Source: Thunnus maccoyii
Taxonomy: Eukaryota > Chordata > Actinopteri > Scombriformes > Scombridae
Length of the DNA stretch: 64,000 nucleotides
Assembly (NCBI RefSeq): GCF_910596095.1
Contig: NC_056540.1
Span: forward strand, 23,968,001 to 24,032,000
Direction: 5' to 3'
Made by a program: the position numbers and the translations under genes. The notes under the pieces were generated by a model. The model made no database searches. It saw nothing but the letters and a program-made list of their open reading frames with translations, and was not told the origin of the DNA. Shown piece by piece: positions 26,044 through 47,600 of the stretch (positions within the stretch are counted from its first letter, which is position 1; each line of letters starts with the position of its first letter).

Positions 26044-28000
26044 CTACTCAGCGTCCTCTGCAGGCTCATCAGCAGCAGCATCAGGCTGAGGGTACTGGAA
26101 GCGGACGGGGTCGTACAGATCATCCCTGGGGTCGTAGGGGGAGGGGTTGTAGTAAGGGTAGGGAAAGAAGGGGCCTTTCTTCTCGATGGGAGCAGGGGGT
26201 GCTGGCTCCTCCACAGGTTCCTCCTTCTCTTCCTCCTCCACAGGAGCAGGAGGAGGTGGCGGTGGCGGGACCACGATCTTCCCCTTGATGGGCCTGGGTG
26301 GGTGGTCAATCAGGCAGTCGGGGTCCCAGTAGGGGTCACAGTCGTACTCCATGCCCTTGAAGGTGCGGATGGGGGCCGGGGGAGACTTCTTGACGAGGAC
26401 CAGTTGAGGTGGAGGTGGGGCAGACTTCTTTGGTGGAGGGGGAGGAGGTTGGGGCACTGCGACTGGGGCCGGGGGGACCTTCTGGGGGGTGCATTGGGGG
26501 TGGTAGCGGGGGTCGCAGAGGACAGGCACAGCGCCGCTAGGCAGGTAGACGATGTGGGGCTTGCAGAGGGGATCCTTTTTGTTGCACAGGTAGAGCACGT
26601 CGGCCTGGGAGATGCCAGGAGCAAGAGGGAGAGCTGGGAGAGGAGCAGGGGTCGCTTGAGGCTCTGCGGGCTTCGGGACGCCTTTCATAGGAGGTGGAGG
26701 AGGAGCAGCTTTGCATTTCTTGTCTGTTGCCGGGTCGCACATGATCATAGGCACTCCCAGTTTGCTCTGGAAATAAGAAGCGTTGGGGCCGTAGGCGTTC
26801 TCCAGGTACCTCATCTGCTGGTAGAGCATCCGCAACCTGTCGATCTCATACAGCTGAGGGGCGGAAAACACAACAGAATATCAACACAAAGGCCTTTAAT
26901 AAAGATAAATCAGTGAAGAATATAAATGTTATTGGTGTTATACACCAGAAACACACTACATGATTTAAAGACAACTGAAGTTCTGCGTCAGTGTTTCCGG
27001 CCTTTTCGGTTTGAGACCAGTTAAAATTAAGCAAAGTTTACTTGCAGCTGGTTGCATATGTCTACGTTGTCAGACCAGTTCAACCAGTGAGCTTTTTTCT
27101 TTTGAATACATTTTAAAAAATACAATTATCCAGTTAGTCAAAATGGGAGGAAACAAAGATTAAATGAAAGTGTGAAAAGCTAAACATCATTTGGTTTTAG
27201 CTCCTCTACAGAGGTAATTGTTTTGTAGCAGCTCGGATTAATCTCACCACTCCTTGTTCTACATAGTGGGGTCTCCACCAGTCGGAGTAAAAATCCCATA
27301 ATCCCATAATCTGTGACATTTCAAAAACCTTTTAGGGTGTATATATGAATAGACACAGTTGTCTGTATATACGGAATATTTTAGGATTAAATTCTCCATT
27401 TATATTAATTATGGAAGTGATGCAACCAGACTAAGAAACCTGAGTCTCACTGGGAAGATTAAGAATATGTTTACTTGCACTGAGCATATTGTCTTTGCAG
27501 GTAACAGGTTATTTTAGGAGACCAGAGTCTGTCTTACCCCCTCAATGTGTCCGATGCTGCTGTAGTAGCGGTAGTAAGACTGGAAGTCTGGGTTGCCTCT
27601 GTACCATCTGGGGTCCACAGCGTTTCGCTTTGGTCTGGAGTGAGTCAGGAAGTCATTTGCTCTCTCAGAGCCGATACTCACATCACTGACAGGGACCATC
27701 TCTGTTAAACAAGTGAAGAAGATGATGCTCAGTCCCTTAAAAAAGCTGAACTGCTGGACAGAGTCAAATACTGTCCTGAAAAGTGATTTAATAACTGCTC
27801 TCACCTTCCTGTTTGATGGCATTCAATAACGATTTGGCGTTCAGAAGGCCTGAAAGAGGATATAAATTATTTGTTGGATGTTAATCTGGTATAAATTTGA
27901 GAAATTTGTCTTTTAGAAGTTGTACGTCAAAGAATCAGAACTGACCTGGGAGCCACGTCAGACAGCACAGCGTCCCCGCCAACCATAACATCGAACTCAT
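26044..28000 (-). CDS. Actinodin-like secreted proline-rich protein
   Basis: Four coding exons: 27946-28000, 27805-27849, 27538-27701 and 26044-26853. They give 357 residues with consistent phases. Residues 1-19 ([19 protein letters not shown]) form a signal peptide. Next come a short helix ([13 protein letters not shown]), a basic SRPKRN segment, then [15 protein letters not shown] and [19 protein letters not shown]. The last exon alternates Cys-Asp-Pro modules ([38 protein letters not shown]) with polyproline and ends in an acidic tail. From memory these features fit the fish actinodin family, structural components of fin actinotrichia; I could not confirm this by search, and another proline-rich extracellular matrix protein is possible. 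A non-coding first exon seems to end at 28470 (GTGAGT donor), with the acceptor just upstream of the ATG. Confidence 0.62.
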
Positions 28001-28469
28001 CTTGAACCCCTGCAGACCAGAGAGGCAGTGTTTCATGAAGAAAGAAAAGATAGAAAGAAAATAGGACAGTTATCATAAAATCATCCCTAGTTGATAACTT
28101 CTATTGTTAAATTTAAAATGTTTATCTGTACACTTATATCCATAAAGAAAAACATATTTAAAGGTATGCAGGTAACCTTTTGGTCATCTATACATTGGAT
28201 TTTGTTACTAAAATGGAGGAATTTTCTCAAAGATTTTAATATATAACAGATTTACAAACAAATTTGTTAAAGGTAGTAAAGTAAACTTGTCTCCAGGCGA
28301 ACTTATTCTCCTACTACAGTTTTAAATACACTTCAATCGCTATGAAATTCAACACATCACAGCTGCAAGAGAAGAATTTACACCAGTTAACTGAATAAAA
28401 TGCTATTAGTAGTTTAGATGATCAAGTATTGTGAACGTCAGAGAAATCATCACACCACATTTTACTCAC

Positions 28470-28525
28470 CTGTGTCAGGAAGCTGTCTTCACCGCACTAA
28501 CAGGGCCGAGTGAGTTAAATACAGA
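28470..28525 (-). promoter_or_regulatory. Core promoter and non-coding first exon of the actinodin-like gene
   Basis: TATTTAA (minus strand, 28515-28521) stands about 25-30 bases upstream of a short probable 5' UTR exon whose donor reads CAG|GTGAGT at 28470/28469. A tissue-restricted TATA promoter would suit a matrix gene. The transcription start is inferred. Confidence 0.45.
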
Positions 28526-29754
28526 TCTCTGCGTCAGTCACCCTCAAACATGATCTCCTGTCCAATAGGAGCTCAACAACTTTGAGACCAATACTTGTTT
28601 CTCCACCTCCCTTTTACCTTTTTAATAGTGTTTAATATGGTGCCTTCGGCGCCAATTAGGAATAAAAAGCCCCTGGACTTTTAGCAGCAAAGCCATAAAG
28701 AGAACAGACTTCAAATGGAAACTCCCCATTAAGTCTGGAAGGAAAGCATCACCTGCTGGGACAACTGCAACTGTGGAGAAAATGCTGCCAACTAACAAAA
28801 TATCTCAGCTAAAAAAAAAAACAGTAAAAATCATAGATGACAACCTGCGTTGCTTTAAACATACATTTATGATGACTTGTTAGAGATTTCTTAAACACTG
28901 TCTGCTCCAAAAGGTGGTTATTTTTACCCAGAAAACACCTGCTTTTTTTAACAGTTGTGTGACTGGGAGATGACTATCAACTCTCTGAGCATTACGGAAG
29001 CTGCCTTTTTTCGTCTTGGCATGTTCACTATTAAATTTGAAGTGTTAAAAATCAGACTAAAGTTGCATTCTTACAGGATGTTGTCATACTAAACACGCTA
29101 CTTGTTGTAAACTTAATGCGTGTTTGTGAGTTGAAGCCTCAGAGCTGTAGCTCCTAACTTGAAAACTTTTTTTCAGCCTTCATCACGGTTATCACACGTT
29201 ATTCACTAAGTGGCCTGACGGTATTCAACAAAATAAAATTACAACAATTCAGTTTTGGGTTGCTGATGAAAATGAAGTCAGTTGATCCTCAGAAGATAAA
29301 TCGATGCTCCAAGAACAAACTTTTCATTTGTCAAATGTGTTAAATATGATGATTTCCTGTTTCCTTTTTTTATGACAGTAAACTAACAGTTGTTTAAAGA
29401 TGAAGCTCAGAAGAAGCTCTGATGGGCATTTTCCACCATTACACACCAAAAGATAATGAAAATAATCATTAGTTGCAGCCGTATATGTTTGCATGTTTTA
29501 CAAGTGAGATTTTTACAAGGTTTTACCCAAAGCAGCAATTATGTCAACAAAGCTGCTCCAGAAGCAAACTGGTGTTGAGCGGTTTTTATTGGGTGTCTTT
29601 TTTTCTGAGGTGGATAGACTATTTTATTTGCCTGTAGTTATATAAAATCAGAAAACTAAAGAAATAAATGGAGCAAACTAATAGTGATAAAGCATGAGTC
29701 TGCACATGCAAATATAGATGTATCCGTGAGATCAGGGACAGGAGAAAGTGATCA
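28526..29754. other. Intergenic, no gene seen
   Basis: AT-rich, non-coding sequence between the actinodin-like promoter and a Tc1 relic. Short frames only. Confidence 0.5.
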
Positions 29755-30330
29755 AATTTGCAATGAAATAGAAGTTTGCATAGAATTTGCTTTAAGCTAC
29801 ATTCAGATTTAATGAACAAAGATACTGGTAGAAGTTATTTCTCATCATTCTGGAGTCCACAACTTGGCAAACAACCAGCCAGGCACTCCACTAATGACTG
29901 GTCAGATCTGCAAATCAATACAAAGTTGTTCTGAGTGATCACTTTTATCCTATGATGAAACATTCCTATCCTGATGGGAGTGGTCTCTAACAGGATGACA
30001 ATGCCCCGATCCATAGGGCACAAGGGGTCACTGAATGGTTTGAGTATGAAAATGATGTGAATCATATGTTACGGCCTTCACAGTCACCAGATCTCAACCC
30101 AACTGAACACCCATGGGAGATTTTGGGCCGACGTGTTAGACAGCGCTCTCCACCACCTCCTCATCGCCAAATGAGGGATTATCTCTCTGAAGAATGGTAT
30201 TCATCCCTCCAGAAGAGTTCAGACTGGTAGAATCAACGCCAAGGAGCACTGAAGCTGTTCTGGTGGCCCAACAACCTTACTAAGACACTTTATGTTGGTT
30301 TTTCCTTTAATTTGTCACCCGTCTGTATAT
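29755..30330 (+). mobile_element. Tc1/mariner transposase relic
   Basis: The plus strand from about 29990 reads a C-terminal DDE stretch: QDDNAPIHRAQGV, then [30 protein letters not shown] and a terminal PNNLTKTLYVG-like tail, interrupted by a stop after QKSSDW. SPDLNPxEHxWxxLxR is the Tc1 hallmark around its third catalytic acidic residue. The N-terminal half is missing. The left part (29755-29930) is shared with an MCM7 intronic fragment at 34001-34190. Confidence 0.8.
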
Positions 30331-30565
30331 CGCTATTGTTTGTTAGAGTAAATGAGAGTTTTCCATCTATAGACTATTATTTCTGCTGATGTAATACCAG
30401 ATAACCAAATTTGTTTCTTAATCATGAGGAACTTAAGCAATGAATCATCATTTGGCAACAGGATATCTGGAGAAAAAGGGGAAATGCATTTAACATGCAA
30501 CTTTGTTCGTCCCATCTAACATGCACACAGGAGTCAAAAGGAAACAAACAGTACTGAACCATCAA

Positions 30566-30571
30566 TTTATT
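30566..30571 (-). terminator. Possible MCM7 polyadenylation signal
   Basis: AATAAA on the minus strand, about 420 bases downstream of the MCM7 stop. Confidence 0.35.
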
Positions 30572-30990
30572 ATAACTATCTGTCACAATACAAGGCTCAA
30601 AGTTAATTTATCTTGCCTGATTTGCATTACAATGTATAAAATGTACAGAAATGCTCAGTATCAAAGAAACTGGAAGCTTTAAGTTCTAAACTGCAGATAG
30701 TACTAAACAACAACAACAACAACAACCTCTGACATACATATTTACAAGCAATTTACTGGTGAACAGGAATCTTAAACATAAAAATAAGCATAGCTGTGGA
30801 TCTCCAACTGCAGGAATTTTTGCAAAAATGGTCATGCTTAAAAAATGTCCAGTTTCTGTTTGACTTGTGTTACAAAAATGCTGGAGGAGGAAAAATAAAG
30901 AGTCCCAATATAAGTCTGTAGAAAGCCCACAATAAAGAGTTTCTCCCTCAGGTGGCTGAAACGCAGCGTGTGTTAAAGAGTGCAGGTTCT

Positions 30991-39970
<8,980 letters not shown>

Positions 39971-40119
39971 GGCTGTAGACGTTGACCCTCAGGTGAGATA
40001 ACTTGATTACAAAATGCTACGGTGCAAACTGACCCAAAAAATCAGTTTAAATTCCCGGTTTAGTCTCTTTACTATCACCGGAGACCAGCGTTCATTCACT
40101 CTCAGTTTGGTCTCCCCGG

Positions 40120-40300
40120 TCGCGCTGCAAGAAGTGGCGCGAGTCTGACGTCGCCAGCAGCCAATCATGACGCTCCTTTCAGCACGGAGAGGCGGGCTTT
40201 CGTGGTGGCGCGAAAGCTGCGGGCGAATGCACGTCACGTGACTCGACTAACTTCCGCCCTGTTTGTCAGTAATGGCGCGAAAGGCGATGATTGGATTTCA
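40120..40300 (-). promoter_or_regulatory. MCM7 promoter with E2F, CCAAT and E-box motifs
   Basis: Upstream of the ATG at 39970. Two identical E2F-type sites TGGCGCGAAA lie at 40206-40215 and 40273-40282, CCAAT at 40161-40165, an inverted CCAAT at 40290-40294, and the E-box CACGTG at 40235-40240. E2F plus NF-Y sites are typical of MCM genes expressed at G1/S, and the E-box fits MYC/USF input. Motifs seen; regulation inferred from family knowledge. Confidence 0.7.
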
Positions 40301-40554
40301 TACAACTGACTGACCCCAAAGTGAACTCAGATACTGTAGTACATACTGAATAAACACCGAAGCTTGGCCAAATTAACCCATTAAAACTCTCAGTTATTAA
40401 AGTTTTATTGTTTTCATAGTAGGCTAAAAATACTTTATGAAAATATACATTATTTTGCTGACTGGAGGGCGTCATACTCCTCTCAAATACCTCATTACAG
40501 ACAAGAGGTGTCCAAATTTTATCCTGGAAAAAAATAAGAATGATGATGATTATT

Positions 40555-40585
<31 letters not shown>

Positions 40586-41180
40586 TGTCCTTCTGCACTG
40601 CACTTCCATAAACTGTTCATCTTTTTGGCGCTGTAACTATACAGTAAGACCTTATAGCTAGATGTTTTTGTATTTATTACTGGTGATTTAACAGCTGATT
40701 TTTATTATTGTATGATTATGTTGATGGTTATTATGGTTATTTAATTATAACTAAAATGAATATACAGTATAGTTAGTATTTATTTTTACTTTCTTATTTT
40801 AACATTACTTTCCATTTCTTCTATACAGTGTCCTCATTATGTTTTATTTAATAGTGTTATTGGAGGAAAGAAAGGATGTATGCACTATAAAAGCAATAAA
40901 CTGTACTAGTGAAGTTTTTCTGTCTCTGCTCATTTACTTTTATCTTTTTTTTGGTATTTCTGCCTTTATCTGAAGCTGGAAGTATATAATTCAAACCTCA
41001 GATGGTGCAATTATGTTTATGTGATATATGTCTTAACCAAAAGGCTCCATACTAATGATATTGTCTTTTCTCTAAACTGCACTGAGGTTGTGTTTCTATA
41101 TCTGTCACGCTCACTAATAAACACCTCAGCATCATCTGATCCTGTGAAGACACTTTTGGAGTTACTTTGCACAATCAAGC
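40301..41180. other. MCM7/STAG3 intergenic region
   Basis: No gene is seen. It holds an (AAT/ATT)n microsatellite at about 40543-40585. Genes on both sides are on the minus strand. Confidence 0.5.
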
Positions 41181-41184
41181 ACCT

Positions 41185-41190
41185 TTTATT
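41185..41190 (-). terminator. Possible STAG3 polyadenylation signal
   Basis: AATAAA on the minus strand, about 440 bases past the STAG3 stop codon. Confidence 0.4.
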
Positions 41191-41629
41191 CGATATCAAA
41201 TGAACAAGTGCTCATCAAAAACAAAAGCTTCTATCAACAACATGAAACACAGTGAAAGATATGGAACACAGGAGGAGAGACTCAGCTTGCTGCCAGCCCG
41301 CAGGGATCTAACTAAACGTTGGCACATTTCTTTCGAACATTTGGCATATTTTGTGTCCAAAACATTAACATTCGTCCAAAGAATTACAACAAATTTTGTC
41401 TCCAGACTTCATGAGCATTATTTTTTCTACCCCTCCAACAAAATGAATGACTGACATGGATCTATTAGGTGAAGTCAGTAAGGGGTCATTTAGAAGAACA
41501 GACAGCCCCGATATTTATTACTCTCAAATGTACTGAAAACAGTAAATATGTAGCAGTGTTGAAGAGATGTATCCAAGCTTGCAATCACGAGGAACTCTTG
41601 TTCCCAGGACAGTCCGGATCTCTGTGTCC

Positions 41630-44600
41630 TCAGTCAAAGAGCTCATCAAGGACACTTGCTGAGGTGTGACGTGTGGAAGGCTGCAGAGCAAAAACAGGAC
41701 AAAGAAAGTCTGAGCTTTGCAGGAATGTAGTCGTTAAATCATTGGCATCACGCCAAGCAAAGAAAAAGCTATAAATCCTGCAGTAATTTACCACTAGTGG
41801 CGTCATCTCAACCTCAATGTGTCTCACACATTAGAAACAGGTAATCTACTCTCGATTTTTTAAAATATCCTCTCTAGTGGTGCTATTAGATGTACAAGTC
41901 AGTTCTGCAAATCAAAAGAATCATGTATTATCACAGGCAACTCAGATGAGATGAAGTTGACCTGATCCACTATAGTGAGTTATTAAGGTGCATCTTAAAC
42001 TGATTATATAGAACTGAGAGAACGCTGTAAATACCCAAATTTAATAAAATCTGTATATTATTGTCAATTTTTCAAATATCTTTCATACAAATACAGGATT
42101 TAAAACACAAATTGTTCATTAATTATACCTGACAGATAATTTCTTCTTTTAACTACATTATATATAAATCTTATTTTAACTGGTTTTAAAATGGTTTGGT
42201 CAAGATTGACCAAGATTGTTTTATTTACCAGTGTATAAGCAGATTCACCGTCAGAAGCACTTTCATAATTCTCAATCTCAGCTTCCTCTCTTTCTGCACT
42301 CTCGTCCTCAATCAGAGACAGTCTGTGAAGCAAACACAGATTATTTTTATGGTGATTAATTAGCTGTCACTTAATGAGACGAATCTTCAGATTTAATAAA
42401 TATTACTGATGACACAGTTTGTATCCTCGTCTTACAAGGTCAGATGGGAATTCAGGTCTTGCTGATCCAAGGTGCGGCCACTCTGGTCGGAGGAGGACTG
42501 GCGATGTCTGGTGGCCTTCACCTTTCGCATCTGAAACCTGGAGAGAAGCAGCAGATTGTAAATACTGGCAGCCGTGGAAACATTTTCAGGGACAAAGTTG
42601 TTGGCATTGTCGGTCGGTTGGTCCACCACTTTGTTCCAGACTGAAATACCACAACAACTACTGGATGGATTGACATGAAATGTTGTGCAGACATTTATGG
42701 TCCCCAGAGGATCTGACTTTGGTGCAACCTTGACTTTTGCCTTGGAGCCACCAGCAGGTCAAAGTTTTCATTTGTTCTGTGATATAGCTCAACATCTACT
42801 GATTGGATTGGCGCAAAATTCTATAAAAGACATTCATGATTACCAGACGATAATGACTTTTGGGATTCTCTAACTTTCCCTCCAGTACCCAGACATGTGG
42901 AAATGTCTCAATTACAGCTGCAACTAACGACTATTTTCATTATCAATTAATCTGTTGCCTGTTTTCTCAATTAATCGGTTAGTTGTTTGGTCTACAAACT
43001 GTCAGAAAATGGTGAAAAATGTTTATCACTGCTTCCCAAAGCCAAAGGTGACGTCTTCAAATGTCTTGTTTTGTCCTGACCAACAGTCCAAAACTCAAAG
43101 ATATTCAGTTTACTGTCGTAGAGGATAAAAGAAACCAGAAAATATTCACATTTGAGAAGCTGGAACCAGAGAATTTGGATTAAAAAAAAAAGTGTCTACT
43201 GTAGCTACTGCAGACATACTGATGATAAAAATGCAGCGTACCCAGAGGAGAACTCCTCCTCAGACTCCAGCTCGGTTAAGCCACTGCCAACATCAGACTC
43301 TGCGGCTCTGGGTTGCCTGGAGGCCTGCTGCGCCGCTCTCTGTCTCAGAGCGGTGGAGGTGAGGGCTGGTGTGGGCAAGCTGCTGTGGATACTGCTGCTG
43401 TCCAACCAGGATCCTCTGGCGGTGCTGGACACTGAACCTGGAGGAGACAGAAGTCACGACAGAACGTCATTACTTTTGACATTTCATGTTTTCCAACTCA
43501 TGCCAACAGATGACATTGTCATTATCTCAAGTGGTGGATTTATGAAGATATTAACACTGACAAGGTAAAGGGTGTGAATTTCACAAATCCATACCGGGTA
43601 TGTGCTGTATACAGACTCGTGCAATTTGCATGTAGTGCTGAAACAATTAGTTGTGAGTAATCAATAAGTCAAGCAAAATGCCAATTATTTGCTGTTTCAG
43701 CCACTCAAATGTGAGATTTGCTGCTTTTCTCTGTTCATATAATTGTAAATGTAATATCTTTGAATTTGGACTGTTAGTTGAGTAAAACAAGCAATTTGCA
43801 GATGTTACTTACACAAATGATCATTAGTTGCTGCCTTCCTTCCACCAAGATATTCATAACTCTAACAACACTGTTTTTTAGTCAACTGTCACCTCTGGTC
43901 CACCCAAAACAAAAAAACTGTGAAAAGTGTATTCATACACACTGCTGTGTCCATCTCACCCTGAGCGGTGGTCCTCTTGCGTTTAGCTACAGGGGTATCA
44001 TGTGAGGAGATGGCGTCACCTCCCTCCCCCTGTTCTCTGGGTTTGGAAGTGGAGCGACCCTCCAAAGAACGCTGATACAGTCTAACCGACGTCCAGGAGA
44101 GGGCAGCGCTGGGACATTCTGATTTCAGAAACGCTGCACTGGGAGGGGATGAAAGAGTGACAGAGAGATGAGGACAAAGACCAAGGAAACCTTTGTTAAT
44201 GTAAAGCAGTTCAGGTTCAGGTTTCACTCAATTATACTGAATCAAATCCAGTCCAGGACCACGAATAATACAAAATCTAAAGTTAACATTTGAAGAATGA
44301 GAACATAAGCATCGGTGTCTGTGTTTAGTTTTTGTTTGTGTGGATGTGGATTTTGTTCTTGTTGCTCACAGCTGGGTGCGGTCCTGTTGCAGCAGCTTGA
44401 AACTGAACTCGCTCAGGATCTCCAAGAAGGCCACGTTTGGGTGCTGCTCTTCTCCCTCCTGTGGGTCCCGGAAGGCAAAACGTATACCATCGCTGAGAGA
44501 AAAAAAACAATATAAATACATACAAATATGTAAAACATAAATTTAGATGACAGAATGAACAGCTATAGTGCACAAAAATACTTTAATATTTCATTTGTTA

Positions 44601-47600
44601 CATTTCATCACCAAGTTAGAGATGATTATCGTGTAAGAGGAAATATCTGTTGGAATAGAAGTTCTTTTGTTTGTTTGTTTTTTGTTTTTTTACATCTATT
44701 AAGTTTTGGCTGCCCCTGAGAGCTGAAAAACTGCCCTCACATCAGTGAGAAAATAAAATAATCACATCAAAATCGAATAAACAGAATGAGAACCTGACAG
44801 TTTTGGTCTGTATGTGTTACTGACGTGTGCAGGGCCACCAGTGGTTTGCGAATGCGATGAAGATCGATGCCAAAGCTCATGGCAAGCCTCTTGGCCAGAT
44901 CTCTAATCTCACCGAGATCCTGCCTGCTGAGGTCCTCCGTAAGCATCTCTGAGAACAGCTGAACACACACAAACATGACTCCTCACAAACAAGTTATGAA
45001 AAGGGCGTGTTATTCAAACATGTCTATAGATATGGACAGATTGTTCCACTTGTTGGCTGGTTGGACGAGGTTAAAAACTAGTTTTAAGGAATTAAAGCAG
45101 AGGTTGTAGTTAGTTTGGAAAATCAAATAACAGAGGTCTACATGTTCAGAATTTAGAAATAAAGCAACTTGCTGGAAAATGGTAAAATTGCCTTTTTAGA
45201 AGTAAATATGTACGTGACACTCATCCTCGCACAACCAAACATAAACATCTGTCGCTTCTTTCTAGCTGCAGTTTTTCAGTAAAAATATTTTTCTCTCATG
45301 TGGAAACAACAAGCACAAAATTGTCATCAGACCTTCATGATGATGTCTGTCAGATGCTGAAGTAACAGATGAAGCGATAAAAGCTAATATAACTAAAACA
45401 ACTAACATCTAACTAACATTTAGTGATACAAATTTACCTTTTACCATTTAAGATATTCCATGTATTCAACATTAGTTGCTACAACACTACACAATAAAAA
45501 CACGTATTGTATTGGAAGCATATTATTAACATTTATATTTTGTTATATTTGTTATTACGTGCACACCTGCTTCAGAGTCAGACAGATGGTCTTGGCGCTC
45601 TGTACAGGATTGATGAGCTTGCTCTTGCTTACAGTCTCTTTAATGATGTCACCAAAGTCTTTAAAGAACTGGAGAAGCCAAAAAGAAAAAAAAAACAAAA
45701 TTAGTTATGATCATTACTCTTATTATTTAATTAGCGTCATTGACTAAATACCTAAAAATGTAAAAATAATCCACTCCGTTCTAGTCATATGTGCTTCTTT
45801 CAACCACCTCTGACTCATTCTTAACACATCGCTGGTTCTAAAAAGATTTTCTCACACTCCTCCGCTCTCTTGGACATCCTCTACATTATTAATTTTTTCT
45901 TTTTGACAAACTTGTTTCTTGTATTTCTAACCTCATGAACTTCTAACTCAACCAAGTATTAATTCACACATTTCTAAACTCACAATTTTAATTGACACTT
46001 TTTGCTTTGACAGAGAGCCAGCAGATGAATATGAATGTTCCTTATGATGTATAAAATGAAATATAATGTAGAAACTTAACATGATCCCTACATGCAGAGA
46101 CAGCGAGACATATATGGGTATCATAGTAAAATAAGTAGTAGTAATACTACTACCAGTATTTACTAGTAGTAGTAATATAATATATTGAACTAGACTAAGA
46201 GTAAATTATCCCTTAACGCTTTTATCTCCATCGCTACCTTGTCATAGTGCTTGAAGATGTCTGTGGCGGCGGTGAGGTCCAGCACTCCGTAGATGACCAT
46301 TTTACAGTAGCCAGCCAGCTGGTTGCGCTTCCTCTGGAGAACAGTTATCTTCATCTCCTCATCCTCACCTAGAGAGGACAGAGCCGGAGGTGAAGAGTGA
46401 GGACGGAAAGGAGAAGAAGGGATAAGGGAGTAATTATCTTGCGAGGCAGCTGGATTTCGCACAACATCACGAGATCACATGAGGATCCGTCTTGTCAGGC
46501 TTCAAGTTATGCGCTTGTGTCCGAACCACCGGTGGTTCGCACCAATCAGTGTCACGAATCCAGCTGCAACTCAACATAAGACGGTGACAGATGGTTCATC
46601 CAATCACCTGCCAAGTATTTTTTGAAAGTGCCTGCCTTTTTCCCAAACACTTTCCATGGACGACTTTTCAGATGGTTCAACAACCACGGTTCCCCTAACC
46701 TGACGTGCCAGATGGTGTAACAAACCATCTGGCACGTCAGGTTAGGGGAATAACAGACTAATGGTTAACGTAAGAATTGGAGTGGCAGGGAGAACGCTTT
46801 GAGGTGTTGATAAAACAGAAGCAAAACAGAACAAAACTGAAAGATGTAAAGCTTCTGAGGGGACTGGTATTCAGCTTGGGAACTGGCAGCTCACTGTGAA
46901 ATACAGAAAAAAGAATTTATTGCAGAAGCAGATTCTCAAAACAAGACATCAAAAATTGTGTCCGCAGGCATAAATGAGAGTAGGGTCCACTGGGAGAGCT
47001 TTGGCAGTCTTAAAAATGAGCGGTTTACTTCCCAAACACTACACATCCCTGCAGAAAACAAAATCCTATGAACATTATTCAGTAATTCAAAAATGTCACT
47101 TTGTCAACAAAGACTGAAGGTGCTTCTGGAAAGAACCATCATTTCTGCAATCATTTAGAGGTTATTTATTCATTTGGTGTCAAAATACCGTTGAGCTCGT
47201 CATCTTCATTATCAGTGAAGACGTAGTCCAGGAGGAAAGCAGCCAGCTCGGCACGCAGGGATTGAGAGGGCAGGTGGATCAACGTTTGGAGGGCAGGTTC
47301 AGAGCGGACCGAACTCACACTGTACAACAGCATCAAGTCGCACAAAAGCTCAAATGCCTGAAGATGGGAGAACACACAAACTTTACTGGAATCTCTAAAA
47401 TCTAAATTCAGATCTGTAACCTTTTAACAGAGTTTTTGAGCATGTAAAGGCCGACAAAAGTGATTAATTCCTAAACAGATTGGTCAGTTTGAGAAATCTT
47501 TTTTGTGCCCTGCCTTTTAACTTGTAATAAGCCACTAACATACTGTCATGGTGTTCAAAAACATGGCTGCACTGTTAGTTCACATATGGGATGATGCTAA

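Noticed and set aside
25978-26916. 312-codon plus-strand open frame antisense to the actinodin-like gene
   Set aside because: It is the mirror of a GC-rich, proline-rich coding exon; the minus strand has a signal peptide exon, consistent splice phases and Cys modules, so the plus frame is a shadow.
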